A stretch of 64,000 bases of DNA from Patiria miniata (lineage: Eukaryota; Echinodermata; Asteroidea; Valvatida; Asterinidae): NCBI RefSeq assembly GCF_015706575.1, contig NW_024037074.1:15923334-15987333 (forward strand), written 5' to 3'. Below the pieces are notes generated by a model that was given only the letters and a program-made list of their open reading frames with translations, ran no database searches and was not told the DNA's origin. The position numbers and the translations under genes are program-made. This document shows positions 48,701 through 58,900 of this stretch, piece after piece. Numbering within the stretch: the stretch's first letter is position 1; the number at the start of each line of letters is the position of its first letter.

Positions 48701-51700
48701 GTCATACGACCGTTTTGGCAACGTGGACAGTCCAGAGAGGTTTCTAAAACACGCTGGGAAATTTTTAAAAAAATTCTCAGCAACGTTGATTTGGTGCCAG
48801 CGATCTGGTTTGTGTTTCCTTTTCTGAGGCACCACTGTATAAAAGAAAAACCCAGGGTAACTCGTGTCAGAGGAAAAAAAACCCAATTGCAAACACGGCC
48901 TAATTTGGAACATGCGACTTGTCAGCCTTATTTCGAGCTACCCGTATTGCATTGGCGTGAGAGGGTAGAGGGAATGTCAAGACGACATAGAACTAATGCC
49001 CCCATGTAGGTTTGCTATCACTGTGTCCATTAGCTGTGTGTTCTGTCCTCCTGCGAAAGCCCTACTTTTTACTCCTTAAAGGCATATACTGGATCATTTT
49101 GCAAAATGTCTAAAATGAAACTGCCCAAATATTATGAAATATTCTACTTGATGGTACGTAAAAAATATGATCAAACGTCCTTTGAAATCGTTTCGCTGCT
49201 GTCATTTTCAAGAAAAGACGAAGAAATCATCATTTGAAAATGAAACCTATGCTTTTGCGTTGTGAAAAATTTAGATGCATATTCCCAGTTTTCTCAAAAA
49301 GGGTAATATCCACTGAGCTGAACCTTCGACAGGTAAGGTTTTCAACATTCTTCTTGAGGGTGTTACGACTTGAAACAAACAAAATGCTTGGACAGCAAAC
49401 TTAACGATCCTATAATATCTTTACTTTTTCATATCAACCATCACAGCAAACATGCATCTAGTGTGCAATCGTAAGAATCCATCTCACCGCGCGGGGTCTG
49501 TGTGCCTTCAAGGGAAATCTCTCGCATCATCGGTAAACCATGCTCATGCATGCTAAACGCGAATTGCCACATTAAAAAGACTTCCAAGTTGTCTGAGATT
49601 TCCCCCCTGTCGTTCCTAAAAACGTTCCGTTGTTGATCGATTCACTTGCGCGCACGCTGGCACAAATGTGTCTCGTCTATGCAAACACAAAAACCACTCG
49701 GGTGCACTGATTTCCGTCCGCGAACTTTTTTTTTTCTCGCTCTGACGATAAGTACTCGTTTTTTTCTCTTGCAGTCCGGACGAAGAGTCACTAATGTTTT
49801 GAGTAGTTACGAATGTGGCGCGGAGCATGAGGTTTTCTAGAAATCGAGGAATGCAGATCTCAATTTGTGCCGGCATGCACTGAACATTGTTTTGATGTTT
49901 CTTTCATCACACGCTAGCAATATACAACATGTAGGGAGGTAAGGTTGTTTATAGTACAGTCGTGAACGGTTGATAGTACATGCCTCTTTATCTGTGCCGG
50001 AAGGAACATTTTTCCCCTAATCGCTGTACCAGTTCCGCGATAGCGTGCACAAAGACGCATGTTAAAGAGCGTTGCACAAGAACACTTATTATATAAAAGG
50101 AAGTGTTACTGGAAGAAAAATCTTAGAAGATCTGTTTAAATAGTTGCTTCTGTTGTCTTCTGTTTTTTTCTTTTCTTTTCTTTCTCAAATTTCTGGGGGG
50201 GGGGATTTGGACAAGCGCTTTACGTCATTTCTCTAAGAAAATAATGTTTAAATATCAGTACGAATTTTCATAAACTAAAATGCAATGGCATTTAAAAAAA
50301 AATGGGTTTGGGCACTTATTTTTGACCAGGAACTTTATTCTCGCTCTAACGAATGTTTTTTTTTTGTCTGGGAGCGAATCATTACTGTTTTGTGAGTGCA
50401 GACAGAAAACAGTCATTTTTGTGCCGGCATGCCCTGAACACTATGGTTGTAACAATTATTGTATAGTCATTAATTTTATACGTCGTCTGCTGGAAAATTG
50501 CTTAGTAAAGGCTGCAATTCTGTAAAGGAACGTCTTGTCTCTCGGGCCTAGTAGGCAGAAATGTTGAGAGTCAAAAGTGTTACATTAAATCTTTAAAGGG
50601 GGGGGGCGGTTAACGGACGAAAACCTTTCCTGACTGTTTATAAAAGTTACTTCGGTGGTTGGTTTTGTATTTTCTCTTTCCTCAAATTCCTATTTCGAGT
50701 ATGTGTGTGTTTGGTTTATGTAGGCTATGCCTTTTTGGGAGGGCCGTGGATTGAACAATCACTCCATTCTCCACGCCAGTTCTCAAAGAGTATGTTTGTT
50801 TAAAATTGTTTTACATCAGTAAACGAATACCATAATTTCAGTTACAAAATATAGCAATAATGAGTAACACAATACAAGGGCACATTTAAACAAAGACATG
50901 AAATTGCGCAAGATTATTCTCCTGCAACGAACGTGTATAACATTTTATCTTCATGTGGGTTGATATATGATTTTCCCGGTCTTTATTTTGTTGTAGCCTA
51001 AATTCCTGTTAGAGATTTATCAGGATACGACATCCTTGATCAGCCTCGGGATGGCACCTGTCAAGCCATGTCACTCGCCTCGTCGCTTCTAAGCCTGAAA
51101 AATGAGGTGTCCAGAAAGGCCCGTCCCCTCTCTCGGACACTCCATCTCAGATATCTCAGATCGAGCAAACAGCATCCTGTTGTCCTCGCTTGTACAGCTA
51201 CTCAAGCTTAATAATATTGCAGGGTAATAAGAATACCTCCGCCGGTTTCAAACATCTTTAGTGCGAGAGTGTTGCATTGTTGATGTATTACAAGTCTATC
51301 TACAAGGTCAGTCGGAATATACTCCGAAAATAGGATCTCTGCCGCTCACGAAATACGTATTTCAGTTGATGGCTATACAATTACGTGTACTACTTTGCAA
51401 GAACAGGTTTTTTTTTAATTTGTTATATATAGGCCTATATATTTCAATCAATCGAATAGATTCAAATAAAAGGTAGCGCATGATATTTGTTTGTCATGTT
51501 TAGGTGTTGTCCAGGAAGAATCACGAAAGTTACTTCGGTTTATCGTTGTTATAGAAATATTAACCCTGGGAACTCAAATATTGCAGGGTATCAGTCTGGT
51601 TTTTGCATGGAAATAAAAAAAAAATCAGGTTACACGTATTTTACATCTACACGTATATACACCATTCCTATTTTTAACAATAGCACAATGCGTATATCTC

Positions 51701-53955
51701 AACTATACAATTCTTTTACTGGCCCATCAAAATTGCCGGAGGCAACAGACGACTCCAACTGTTTTATGGCGCTTTCAACTTGCCTTGTTTTATGAGATTT
51801 TCAAAAGCCGCCTGCAGTCGCCCAGGCACCGGAAAATATGTCGTAAAATACCAATAATTGCCGACTAGATATAGATACATGTCTATTTTGTAGAAGCAAA
51901 TATACAGATGGTGTTTATCGGTTCGCTAAAAGCATACCACCATTTTCACCTGCTTGGTTCCCTGACGGTAAGGAATAGTTGACGCACATGCATTGAATTC
52001 GGTACCAGCCTACAATTTCATGTGACATTTACGTAGATGTGTAGGCCCAATAGAAAAGAAAAAACGGCATCGCCATTGTAGCAAATACAGAATAGATTTG
52101 GAATTCAAAGATAAGAAAAAACATTCAAAAATAATAGCAAGAAAACAACACTTAGTTTAGGGTGTGTACATTAATTTTTTTTAATCCCTTTTAGAAGAAA
52201 TGAGGGAATGACTTCGTAATCCACCATAATGTTGCCTTTTGTTTGTTTGATGTGATTGTTTATGATTTCGTTCCAAAAATGGAAGTAAAGCCTACTATTC
52301 CCCCCCCCCCCCCACAATTAACCTCGGACAGGCGAAACTAACATGAGCCATGTGTACCAGCAAGAAGCAAAATTCAATTAAACACTGAAATATGAATCTC
52401 CATCGCCAAACAAAACACATTTTATTAAACGAAGGTCACAATAATGTTGTCAATCTCACACATTAATTGGTTTTTAGAATCCAACTAATAAAGCTGCAGG
52501 TCACACAAAAAATATTCGCAGTGCGTAATTGGGTCCAAGACTATTATTCTTTGTTATGAAGTCAGACGAGAAATGCACTACGTGGAAATATGTTTCTGTA
52601 TAATGCTGTTTTTTTTTGGCACGTTCGGTGTTTCGGATCATGCATGCACTGACCGTTTGACACACGAGCAAACTATAGCAAACCTTTTTGCCAGTAATAA
52701 AATGTCCTCGTTGAACATTACGTGACCATTGTTATTATTGTAATTAAAGGTACAAAGACCTATGATCACATACTATTTGTGCATTTTTTAAAGTTCGTTT
52801 AAAGCAGCAATGGCTCAAAATCTTAATCATGTGGAAGTGTAGCTCATTTTAGCTCATTTTATACAGCTACTATATATTTGTAGAAAATAAGGAAAAACAT
52901 TATGCACAATTATTGGGGGGCCATTGCCAAATCATTTTAAAAAAAAGTGTGCCTGGGGGCACATTTTCATAAACCATATTTAATGAGGTGTCTTCCAAAC
53001 GGTAGACCATTTCAGGTGGAATAATTTGTCAGCGTTTTTTTTTAAGTATATACCAGTCCTTGAGTGACGTTTCGCTCAATAAAAAGGTAGGTTCGTTTCT
53101 GGGTGGCTATACAATTATGCTTACACGCGCTCCCTTGCCTACAGGTATAGTACGTTCATTAAACAAGTACATTGGTTAATGAAGGGGAAAAAAGCTGGGT
53201 CAGTTTGACCTGAATGACAGATGGAGGATGTTTTATGAGTAAACAGCGAAGACCGTCTTCACTTCATCCGCGTCGTCTCAATTACATCGGCCTCGCATTG
53301 AGGTATTGACAACTTTATTAAACACTCAGGTATCTTTTGAATTCGATGTTGTCGTAAGGTACGCCGTTCTATTCTGTGTTAGATTGGGATGTTTGGGTAG
53401 TGGTTGCTCAAAATTAATGAACATGGAAATAGATTGCATCCGTTGCTAGATCAGGTTTGGTGCAATACAGTTGGCTTAATTGTGTGGGTTGGTTTTCCGT
53501 CATTTAGTCAGGTTGGCGGTATTGGGGACCTGGTATTATTTTCTTTGGGATTCGGTTGGATTGCATTTTTGGTACTTTTATTTTTTTACTTAGTTGTTTG
53601 GCAAAGATCAAGTTGGCTTACCTTTCCTCGGCAGAGTTGGGAAAGAATCGGATAGGTTCGGTAATTTCGTTAATGTTCGTGAGGTTGGGCGGTGCCTCAT
53701 TCCTCATATTTTTGACTCTCAAGTTTTGAATATCATCCATGCATGTTGCTATTGTTTGCATATCATTATGTCAGTCGCTGAGATGTGTTGACAAAAATAA
53801 TTTGATATCAATCAGTAAATGCCATAAACATATTCTTCGTTTAATATGAAAACACATTCGGGGGAAAAAGAGCCTTTTACCTACCGGTGGTATTGGGTCG
53901 TATACTTGGCTCATAGTCGTCAGCGACTCTACCAGACAAGAGTTGGCCACAGACT
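30561..53955 (-). CDS. Cys-loop ligand-gated anion channel subunit
   Basis: Eight minus-strand exons join in phase to the stop: 53881-53955, 44766-44833, 38626-38852, 36152-36234, 33225-33359, 32371-32600, 31709-31798 and 30561-30785. The 68-bp and 83-bp exon sizes are those of vertebrate GABA-A/glycine receptor genes. In order the protein shows VYDPIPP; loop D (TMWFRQFWQD); WTPDVFF; NRMLRLYPNGTVL; the Cys loop CNMELANFPMDTQEC; SYAYNSNEM; loop C (YGPTGNYS); M1 (SYILTVYIPSSLIVIIAW); M2 with PARVSLGITTVLTITT; M3; a short cytoplasmic loop of about 55 residues; and M4, FPALFVVFNVIYWPFYLR. PAR before M2 marks anion selectivity. The second disulphide of glycine receptors and GluCl is absent. The ligand cannot be told from sequence; GABA-, histidine- or pH-gated types are all possible. 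The 5' exons are tentative. Confidence 0.93.
31051..31596. mobile_element. Inverted-repeat element (GTGTTCGATTAG ends)
   Basis: GTGTTCGATTAG at 31051-31062 is matched by CTAATCGAACAC at 31585-31596. The interior is rich in short palindromes such as GAGTCGACTCGAG, CTCGGGTAA and TTACCCGGG. It has no coding capacity and lies in the last intron of the channel gene. Confidence 0.75.
31709..31798 (-). CDS. Channel exon: M3
   Basis: The acceptor is TTGATAATACAG and the donor GTGAGT. Its 30 codons encode ALDVWLALCLLFVFLSLMEY and ACANYLIIVE, a typical third membrane helix after the YxKA linker. Confidence 0.96.
31961..32100. mobile_element. Fold-back MITE, ~48-bp arms
   Basis: AAGCCTCTGTACTGATGACG (31963) continues through TCACACTTTGTTTACACG and is matched inversely by 32050-32098 with a few mismatches and a 2-bp indel. 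The loop is about 40 bp. It lies between the M3 and M1-M2 exons of the channel. Confidence 0.88.
32371..32600 (-). CDS. Channel exon: loop C end, M1, M2
   Basis: The acceptor is GTTGTGTTAG and the donor GTACGC. The 230-bp exon encodes NYSAAKVTFSFRRHLQSYIL, M1, WLSFWIDAKAAPARVSLGIT and the M2 continuation to LVTYAK. Ser lies at 2', Thr at 6' and Leu at 9' of M2. Confidence 0.97.
33225..33359 (-). CDS. Channel exon: loop F and start of loop C
   Basis: The acceptor is TTTATTTACAG and the donor GTAAGA. It encodes AYNSNEMTLTINDASLEIDT, DLRIPRFHLNEYKTAVTEFS and YGPT. The first codon (TAC, Tyr) is completed across the junction. Confidence 0.94.
34871..35254 (-). pseudogene. Unrecognised intronless coding-like sequence, frameshifted
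   Basis: From ATG at 35254 the frame reads MTNPARDNLSMYRQLAYTPP, then DRARVLEDNLEQILEIQKKF and NREERNNPDVLTLILGDSTT before running out of frame. A one-base shift near 35080 restores a frame reading AENSKSDMMGMFQKIKHFWR, LIRDSVLREFHGMSGQHILQ and KIYIRSDVVELPLLHT to a stop at 34871. Helical, charged composition on both sides of the break looks like genuine protein. There are no introns, and it lies on the same strand inside a channel intron. It is probably a retrocopy or a decayed gene, and I do not recognise the family. A sequencing error, or a short active gene, remains possible. The GC-rich stretch 35230-35440 upstream could be its old 5' end. Confidence 0.45.
36152..36234 (-). CDS. Channel 83-bp exon: Cys loop
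   Basis: The acceptor is TGTTCCAG and the donor GTAAGT. It encodes LSITLACNMELANFPMDTQE and then CQMIMMS. The two cysteines are 13 residues apart with FPMD in the loop, which defines the family. Confidence 0.96.
37891..38345. mobile_element. MITE with perfect 32-bp terminal inverted repeats
   Basis: The left end GGGCGTTTTCGAATCCCTGT (37891-37922) is matched exactly over 32 bp by 38314-38345. Shorter inverted motifs continue inwards (CGAGAACA...TGTTCTCG). It is 455 bp and non-coding, in a channel intron. The superfamily was not determined; no clear target duplication is seen. Confidence 0.9.
38626..38852 (-). CDS. Channel exon: loop D and loop A
   Basis: The acceptor is GCCTACCCAG and the donor GTGAGT. 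The 227-bp exon encodes DFTITMWFRQFWQDPRLVAN, WTPDVFFLFEKDSKFHDVTV and NRMLRLYPNGTVLLSTR. NAS and NGT are possible glycosylation sites. Confidence 0.96.
40778..40900. mobile_element. Short fold-back MITE (AAGCCYGGT ends)
   Basis: AAGCCTGGTACATACTTCAC at 40778 is matched inversely by GTGAAGTATGAACCGGGCTT ending at 40900. It is 123 bp with a TTAA-like context at the ends, and inner parts are also partly palindromic. It is non-coding. Confidence 0.85.
42103..42243. mobile_element. Near-complete palindrome, 61-bp arms
   Basis: Arms 42103-42163 and 42183-42243 are inverse copies with few mismatches (GGAGACTTTTGAGACGCYTG then GTGGCAGCAAACACACGG), around a 19-base loop. It is a hairpin MITE with no coding capacity. 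Confidence 0.92.
43184..43533. mobile_element. hAT-type non-autonomous element, 8-bp target duplication
   Basis: It starts CAGGCGCGGTTCTA and ends with the exact complement TAGAACCGCGCCTG. It is flanked on both sides by CATCCCGG (43176-43183 and 43534-43541), an 8-bp direct repeat as generated by hAT transposases. The 350-bp interior has no transposase but holds long G and C runs. Confidence 0.93.
43830..44116. mobile_element. Tc1/mariner-like MITE (TACACTCTAAAAA ends)
   Basis: TACACTCTAAAAA at 43830 is matched inversely by TTTTTAGAGTGTA ending at 44116, giving 287 bp. TA at the outer ends fits a TA target duplication. The interior repeats TAGTCAAAT and GACTAG motifs many times in both orientations. 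Confidence 0.85.
44766..44833 (-). CDS. Channel 68-bp exon
   Basis: The acceptor is TTTTATTTCACAG and the donor GTATAG. It encodes SAVDVRLHLYIESMGTIKES and then TM, equivalent to the VxVxVxxxSIxxISExxM segment. The exact length of 68 bp is the canonical exon 3 size in GABA-A/glycine receptor genes. Confidence 0.92.
45652..45957. mobile_element. MITE with GCCCGGCAGAAGG ends
   Basis: GCCCGGCAGAAGGGCATAAT at 45652 is matched inversely by CATATGTCCTTCTGCCGGGC ending at 45957, with one mismatch in the first 16 positions. The 306-bp interior contains further AAGGGCATA copies. It is non-coding and lies in a channel intron. Confidence 0.85.
46225..46495 (+). repeat. Minisatellite, TGACACTTTTCCGGGTCAAA unit
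   Basis: Seven or so degenerate units of about 24-35 bp based on GACACTTTTCCGGGTCAAAG, ending with inverted forms (AAAGTGTCACTTTGCCCGGG). Non-coding. Confidence 0.85.
49600..50530 (+). repeat. Diverged local duplication
   Basis: TTCTCGCTCTRACGA and GTGCCGGCATGCMCTGAACA occur in the same order at 49735/49867 and 50339/50421. The similarity between is partial, so this is an old tandem duplication of roughly 0.55-0.6 kb. Confidence 0.5.
52745..53060 (+). repeat. Dispersed repeat family C, longer copy
   Basis: It begins TTAAAGGTACAAAGACCTAT and includes the segment related to 2665-2790 (AAGTGTGCC, TCTTCCAAACG, CCATTTCAGG). A similar start, TTAAAGGTATAGACCTAT, occurs alone at about 63491. No coding capacity. 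Confidence 0.5.
53881..53955 (-). CDS. Channel exon with VYDPIPP motif
   Basis: The acceptor is GTTTCTTTCCATTAG and the donor GTAAAA. The 75-bp exon encodes SVANSCLVESLTTMSQVYDP and then IPPV. YDxxxPP is the conserved N-terminal landmark of this receptor family. It ends in phase 1, joining GT of the next exon as Gly. Confidence 0.85.
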
Positions 53956-54033
53956 CTAATGGAAAGAAACAAAGAAGCAAGAAATGATCAGATGTTATGA
54001 TTGATAATCAAGTTAATAAACTAAAGTGTACAA

Positions 54034-54306
54034 AACCCGCCCTCTCTGGCAGACAAATTCAGCTACGCCATCACAGCAGTCAAAATCAATCAAGTGACTG
54101 TTTTTAACTGTTAAGAATTTCACTGGAGGTGATTGATAAGATGTATACCTACCAGTTACCTTTTTGTCTGTTGATGGAATTTGACTAATCACAGTGTTAA
54201 CACGAATGTGCTCGGACTTGTTTTGTACTAGTCTATAGGCCCTAATATAATGCATGGCAGAGGAAGTGGAAGATATTTTGACTGTCTTTGACTGATCAAA
54301 CAATGG
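54034..54306 (+). repeat. Dispersed repeat family B, copy 2
   Basis: Counterpart of 5423-5744 in the same orientation; conserved blocks include CAGCAGTCAAAATCAA, AAGTGACTGTTTTTAAC and TCTGTTGATGGAATTTGACT. About 270 bp. It lies in a channel intron. Confidence 0.65.
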
Positions 54307-55872
54307 GATATTCTGATGTCTGATGTGTTGATGTTGCAGTTAGTCAATTTGTTTTTACCAAGTTTAATACACCTTTTAACAAAAACAAAATTTGATAATG
54401 TCAATAAGTACGGTATGTGTGCGACATATTCTGTTACAATGCGATTAGTTTGCTCACCATTTGTTCATGATTTTTCCAAGGACACATTTGCTCAACGAAC
54501 CTTGATATTTTTTGTGCCGCAGTTGATTTTTTTTTTTGGAAAAGCATATCAAAAATTGAAACGTGTAATTATTTATATGGATTCAGTACTGGTGTCGTGT
54601 GGATTTTGGGCTACATGGAAGACGGACTCAATCAACGTATTGCGCATGTCTCGGTGCAAAGAACAACGCAACAGCTAGGCCAACTTGTGAGTTTGAGTTT
54701 CCAGAAGGCAGAGGGGTCGGATTTCACACAGGTTGATAATTCACGTGACACCGGGAGTGAGTCTCTTCAGGTTTCAGAATCGGCGCAAATAAATGTCGAA
54801 ATTTGATACAAGCCGGGGGATATTCGCTCGAATAGCCAATAATAAGAAGCGCTCGCAAAGTATTGACATTAGCAAAGTACACACAGGTAACATGTCACTA
54901 TAGCTTTACAGTTCCCGTTCCCAAAATTAACATTGCACTTAGCTTTGGGGCTCGACAGGGATTCTCCACTTAAATCACCAGGCAGGTCGTGGAAAGCAAT
55001 ATTGTGAGACTTCGGTTAAATCTCTTCCCTAATCTCTGCTGGGTGGGGGGGGGGCATCTTTGAAATTGAGGAAGCAATGTTTGGCATTGTAGACGGTATA
55101 GCGTCCGGGATTGGATCGGCAATTACCGGACATCACCTGCCATCAATGACGGCTCAAGAGGTCTCCGTGGAGCATCGTTCGGGTGGAAGTGCATATCATC
55201 CTCGACAATTGAACCCAGTAAATGGGAAAGCGGTATACCTGCGGTAGCTACAATTCTTGTTTTACTGCTCCCCTGGTGTGAATTAGTATGGCCGCGTTCA
55301 GTTCCACTGTTAGACTAGATGGCGACTATTTGCTGTCAGCATACTACCTCTTGGCATATTGGACGACCGATGTACTGTCCCTAATGATGGAGAATCGGTA
55401 TTCGGAATAGCTATATGAGCATAATACCAATCTAATGGCTGAAATGGCTTCTTAATATCGCTATAAAACTGATACTATTTTGTTGAATCTTTCAGCGGGC
55501 AATGATCCAGAAGGTCATGTCCTTTCACTAAAAAAATCAATTACTTAAGCCTTTAAACCGCAATATTCCCCGGGTTTAAATATACACTGTTCCGCTCAAT
55601 GTTAAGCAGTAAATGAAGCGGGAATTTCTCAGTCACTTCCTGGCTGCCTGTCCACAAAACCTGTACGATTTGCCAGGATGGCAAAATGGAAAGTGCGATG
55701 TGAATATATTTGCCGACATGAATTTCCAAGAAACTGTACATAACCTAAGCAATTTGGTCATCAACTTATGAAATCTTAATAACGAAGGAGTCAGAACAAA
55801 ACTTGTTGGGTATATTTAGTCATTAAGTTATCAACGCGCAGTGACTTTCTTTTATGACAAGTGCTCCCTTAC

Positions 55873-55949
55873 TCCGCCGACGGTAGCCGTTCCATGGGTC
55901 ATTTCTCGCCGTGTCTCGCCTCATTTCATCGGCGGCAATCACCGCCAAC
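55873..55949 (-). CDS. Tentative N-terminal exon of the channel
   Basis: The acceptor GTGGGCCTAG (weak pyrimidine tract) and donor GTAAGG bound 77 bp encoding LAVIAADEMRRDTARNDPWN and GYRRR. Its start and end phases are exactly those needed to join the candidate signal exon at 63699 to the exon at 53955. That is the main support, so confidence is low. Confidence 0.28.
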
Positions 55950-58900
55950 CTAGGCCCACTCGGGCGTTATGATAGGTAGCCGAGCACACTCATTTACGCG
56001 TTTTCTCTCCCGTTTTTTAACACGTTGAAGGATGTCCGGGGAACATAAGTGTGAAGAATAACATGAATGAATGAGTTGTGATCGTTAGGAACATCATTTG
56101 GGATGATGGAATTTCTGCAGTGCAATGCAGGAATGTGATATGGTTAATTTAACAGATCTCGACCTGACGAATCGTAGTAGTTCGACGGGGTTGACTGCAT
56201 GTAGGCCTATACGGAAATGTGTGGAGGATATAGACCAATCCGACTTGCTCATTTTTGTTTAAGTCTACCGGGGCAACTTTTTATCATTACTGGGACGCGC
56301 CCTATCTCGCTTTGGTATTTCGTACAATGTGCCGTCTTTTAGTGACAAAGCTTTACAAAATACACATGTGATGGGCGCTCAGGCATAGAAGCGTCCCTGC
56401 AATGCCTACCACAATCGTCACCATAATTTCAAAATCGGAATGGTGTATGGGGTAAAAGATCCGTGGTGGGAGTTGGGGAGGACATTTATACCCCCTGAAC
56501 AGCGCCATCCAGTGTTCAATGTTGCCACTCCGCTCCTTTTTAAATTGTAATTGTCCGAAAGGTCACGGATCTTTATTGTCCCAGTTGTCCAAAAAATTAT
56601 ACTTCCATGGTGAACAGAGCGGAGTATAATACCCGTAGTACATCCAAGTTTGTTCAGTGATACATCCCATGATTTCTTTTCAACGTGTAACACAAAGTAA
56701 AGCACGCTAGCAGCGGGACATTTGTGGTAAAACTTGTAATAAATAACGTACTTGATATATCTTTGGCTGAGAAAAAAAAAGCAGTTTTACTTAAAAAAAG
56801 GGCTCGATTTCTTAATTTATTGACCCTTGTAATATATACAATGTAGTTTGATACACGATGAGTTCTACAGTGCAGAAAATAACTCTTTTTCAACCGAGTT
56901 TGGGTGTCGTAGATAAAATGCAATTAGTATAAAATCATCCACCGTGACCCATTAGAGGATATGACAAATGGATATTACTACTACCTGATTTGCAACTCAT
57001 TTGTGTTTGCCATTTACTCTGCCCTTAAAGCTTGGAGACCCAATAAAAAATCCTGACGAAAATTCCGGGAAAATAGGCTCATTGTAAGATCGGACAAACC
57101 AATTTTCCAAACGCCTCTTACTTTGTAGAAAAAAATCACTTAGCTAAATTGACCTTTTTTTTTTTATATAAAATCAGTTTTAAGGATTCCTCAAGTCTGT
57201 ATAGTTCAGAGAATTGTTTTTGTATTAAACATGCCACAAACTCAGGTCTTAAATATTAAAGCTTATGTTGGCAGTTATCTTCAAAAATCCAGCACCTGTG
57301 TTGAGTTCGAACTTTCACAGTTGTTGCTAAATTTACACCTTTGAAATTCCAACGTGTAAGCTTTGATACACATTTTAAAATCGTTGGTGATGTAGAGTTC
57401 CTTTAAATTCATTACTTTTAAATTAACTAGTATGCATTTCATAAATAATGTATTTATAGACATTACAGTCTCCGTGCGCACGATTAAGCTGTCCGTTCGT
57501 GAGTGTGAGATTGAGCAGTCGCGCGCCTCGAGCAGTCACGTCCCAGCTGTTGAATGATTTAAAACCAAAAAAAAAAAAGGTGTTGCAAATGCCGTGAAAA
57601 CGAGGGACGGTTGTATTCAGTTTTCAACCTTGGATTGCGAAGTATTGTCGGACATTTCACCTTTGTGTTGCTCGATCAAATTTCCGTGACAAACTGACAG
57701 TATAGTTGTAAGGTTGTGGTTGGAGTTATCCATGGAATTCTTAACATGTTTGCTTATTCCATGACATGTTATTTTCGAACATTTTGATCTGGGGTTACAA
57801 TGATTACAGTACTATTAAAGGTACTATAATATTTAGGTACAGGCGCGAGGCTCCATGACTTGTGGACAAGTCACTGGACAGTCGTGTTGTAATTGTCTGT
57901 CGGCGCCCGAGAAAAGACGAACAAACCCGGTTGTTTACATCGGACGCGACAGACACTTTGTGGCAAACCCATACGCATTTCAAGTAGTGCATGTCTATTG
58001 AATGCAGCGTATACGTTGTGCGTGTGTGGTACATAAATACACACATTACCAATACATGTTGTTTCTTGCACGTCCGCAGAATGCGAAACGGTTAACCGTA
58101 GCAAAGTATCATTTTGACCAGCCGTAGAAAAGTGAAATCTGATCAGGGACAATTTAGAGTGAACACTGATTACGAGTATTGCGACAACATTGAATTTTTT
58201 TTCTACATTTAGGGCTCAAAAATGCATTTAGGTCTCTCGATTTCGATGCACAACAATGGCGCTTGTTGCGTCCTAAGCCCAAACTGAGCAATTACGAAGG
58301 CAAGGAGAAGTGTCCGCCAGGGACACCAGTCAATATCCCCAGGGTGATTCCACACTTCCCTAAAAACGATTGCACCTAGGACCTTACAAAATAGATAAAT
58401 GGGGAATGGAACGCGTGCGAAGCACTTGTAAGGGTTAATATCGATTACTCGACCTCGAAGAACTGGGTTGCCTCCGAGATACAGCCTTGTAATTACGTTA
58501 AAAGGCACCGTTCGTGTCTTTATTGTGTAGGCCTACTGGCCGTTGGGGGTCAATGCCGTTACGGCTTGTGTAGTATCAATAATGCCCAAGTGTGTAATTT
58601 CATATTTGGAGGAACTAGTCTGCTTGGATGCGTTTCCGCGCCAATTTCACAGCTCTCTTAATAAAGACGTTCTTCGATTTACCCGCCGCGACACTTGTTT
58701 GAATTGAACTGTAAAAAAAAAAATCGAATATGACAGGATGGTTGACTTCTTTCCTTGTTGCACTTTGGAACTTCAATTTATACAGCGGCCATGCAAGCAT
58801 AATGTAACTTCCACGTTTTAACAATGTTTTCATCATAATAAATCTTTCTTGTATAAAGTAATTTGAAAATGTCACCTTAGGAGCATACCTATCGTATGAA

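Larger units (their letters stand above)
44834..53880. other. Channel intron, ~9 kb
   Basis: Besides the MITE at 45652 and the repeats at 46225, 49600 and 52745, it is AT-rich with homopolymer runs. A small inverted pair of TTCACACCATTAG and CTAGTGTGAAGAATTC lies at 46840-46900. No exon was recognised. Confidence 0.5.

Noticed and set aside
58209..58508. Minus-strand frame with a leucine-rich-repeat-like ITRLYLGGNP
   Set aside because: Only a single repeat-like match and no repetition; judged coincidental.
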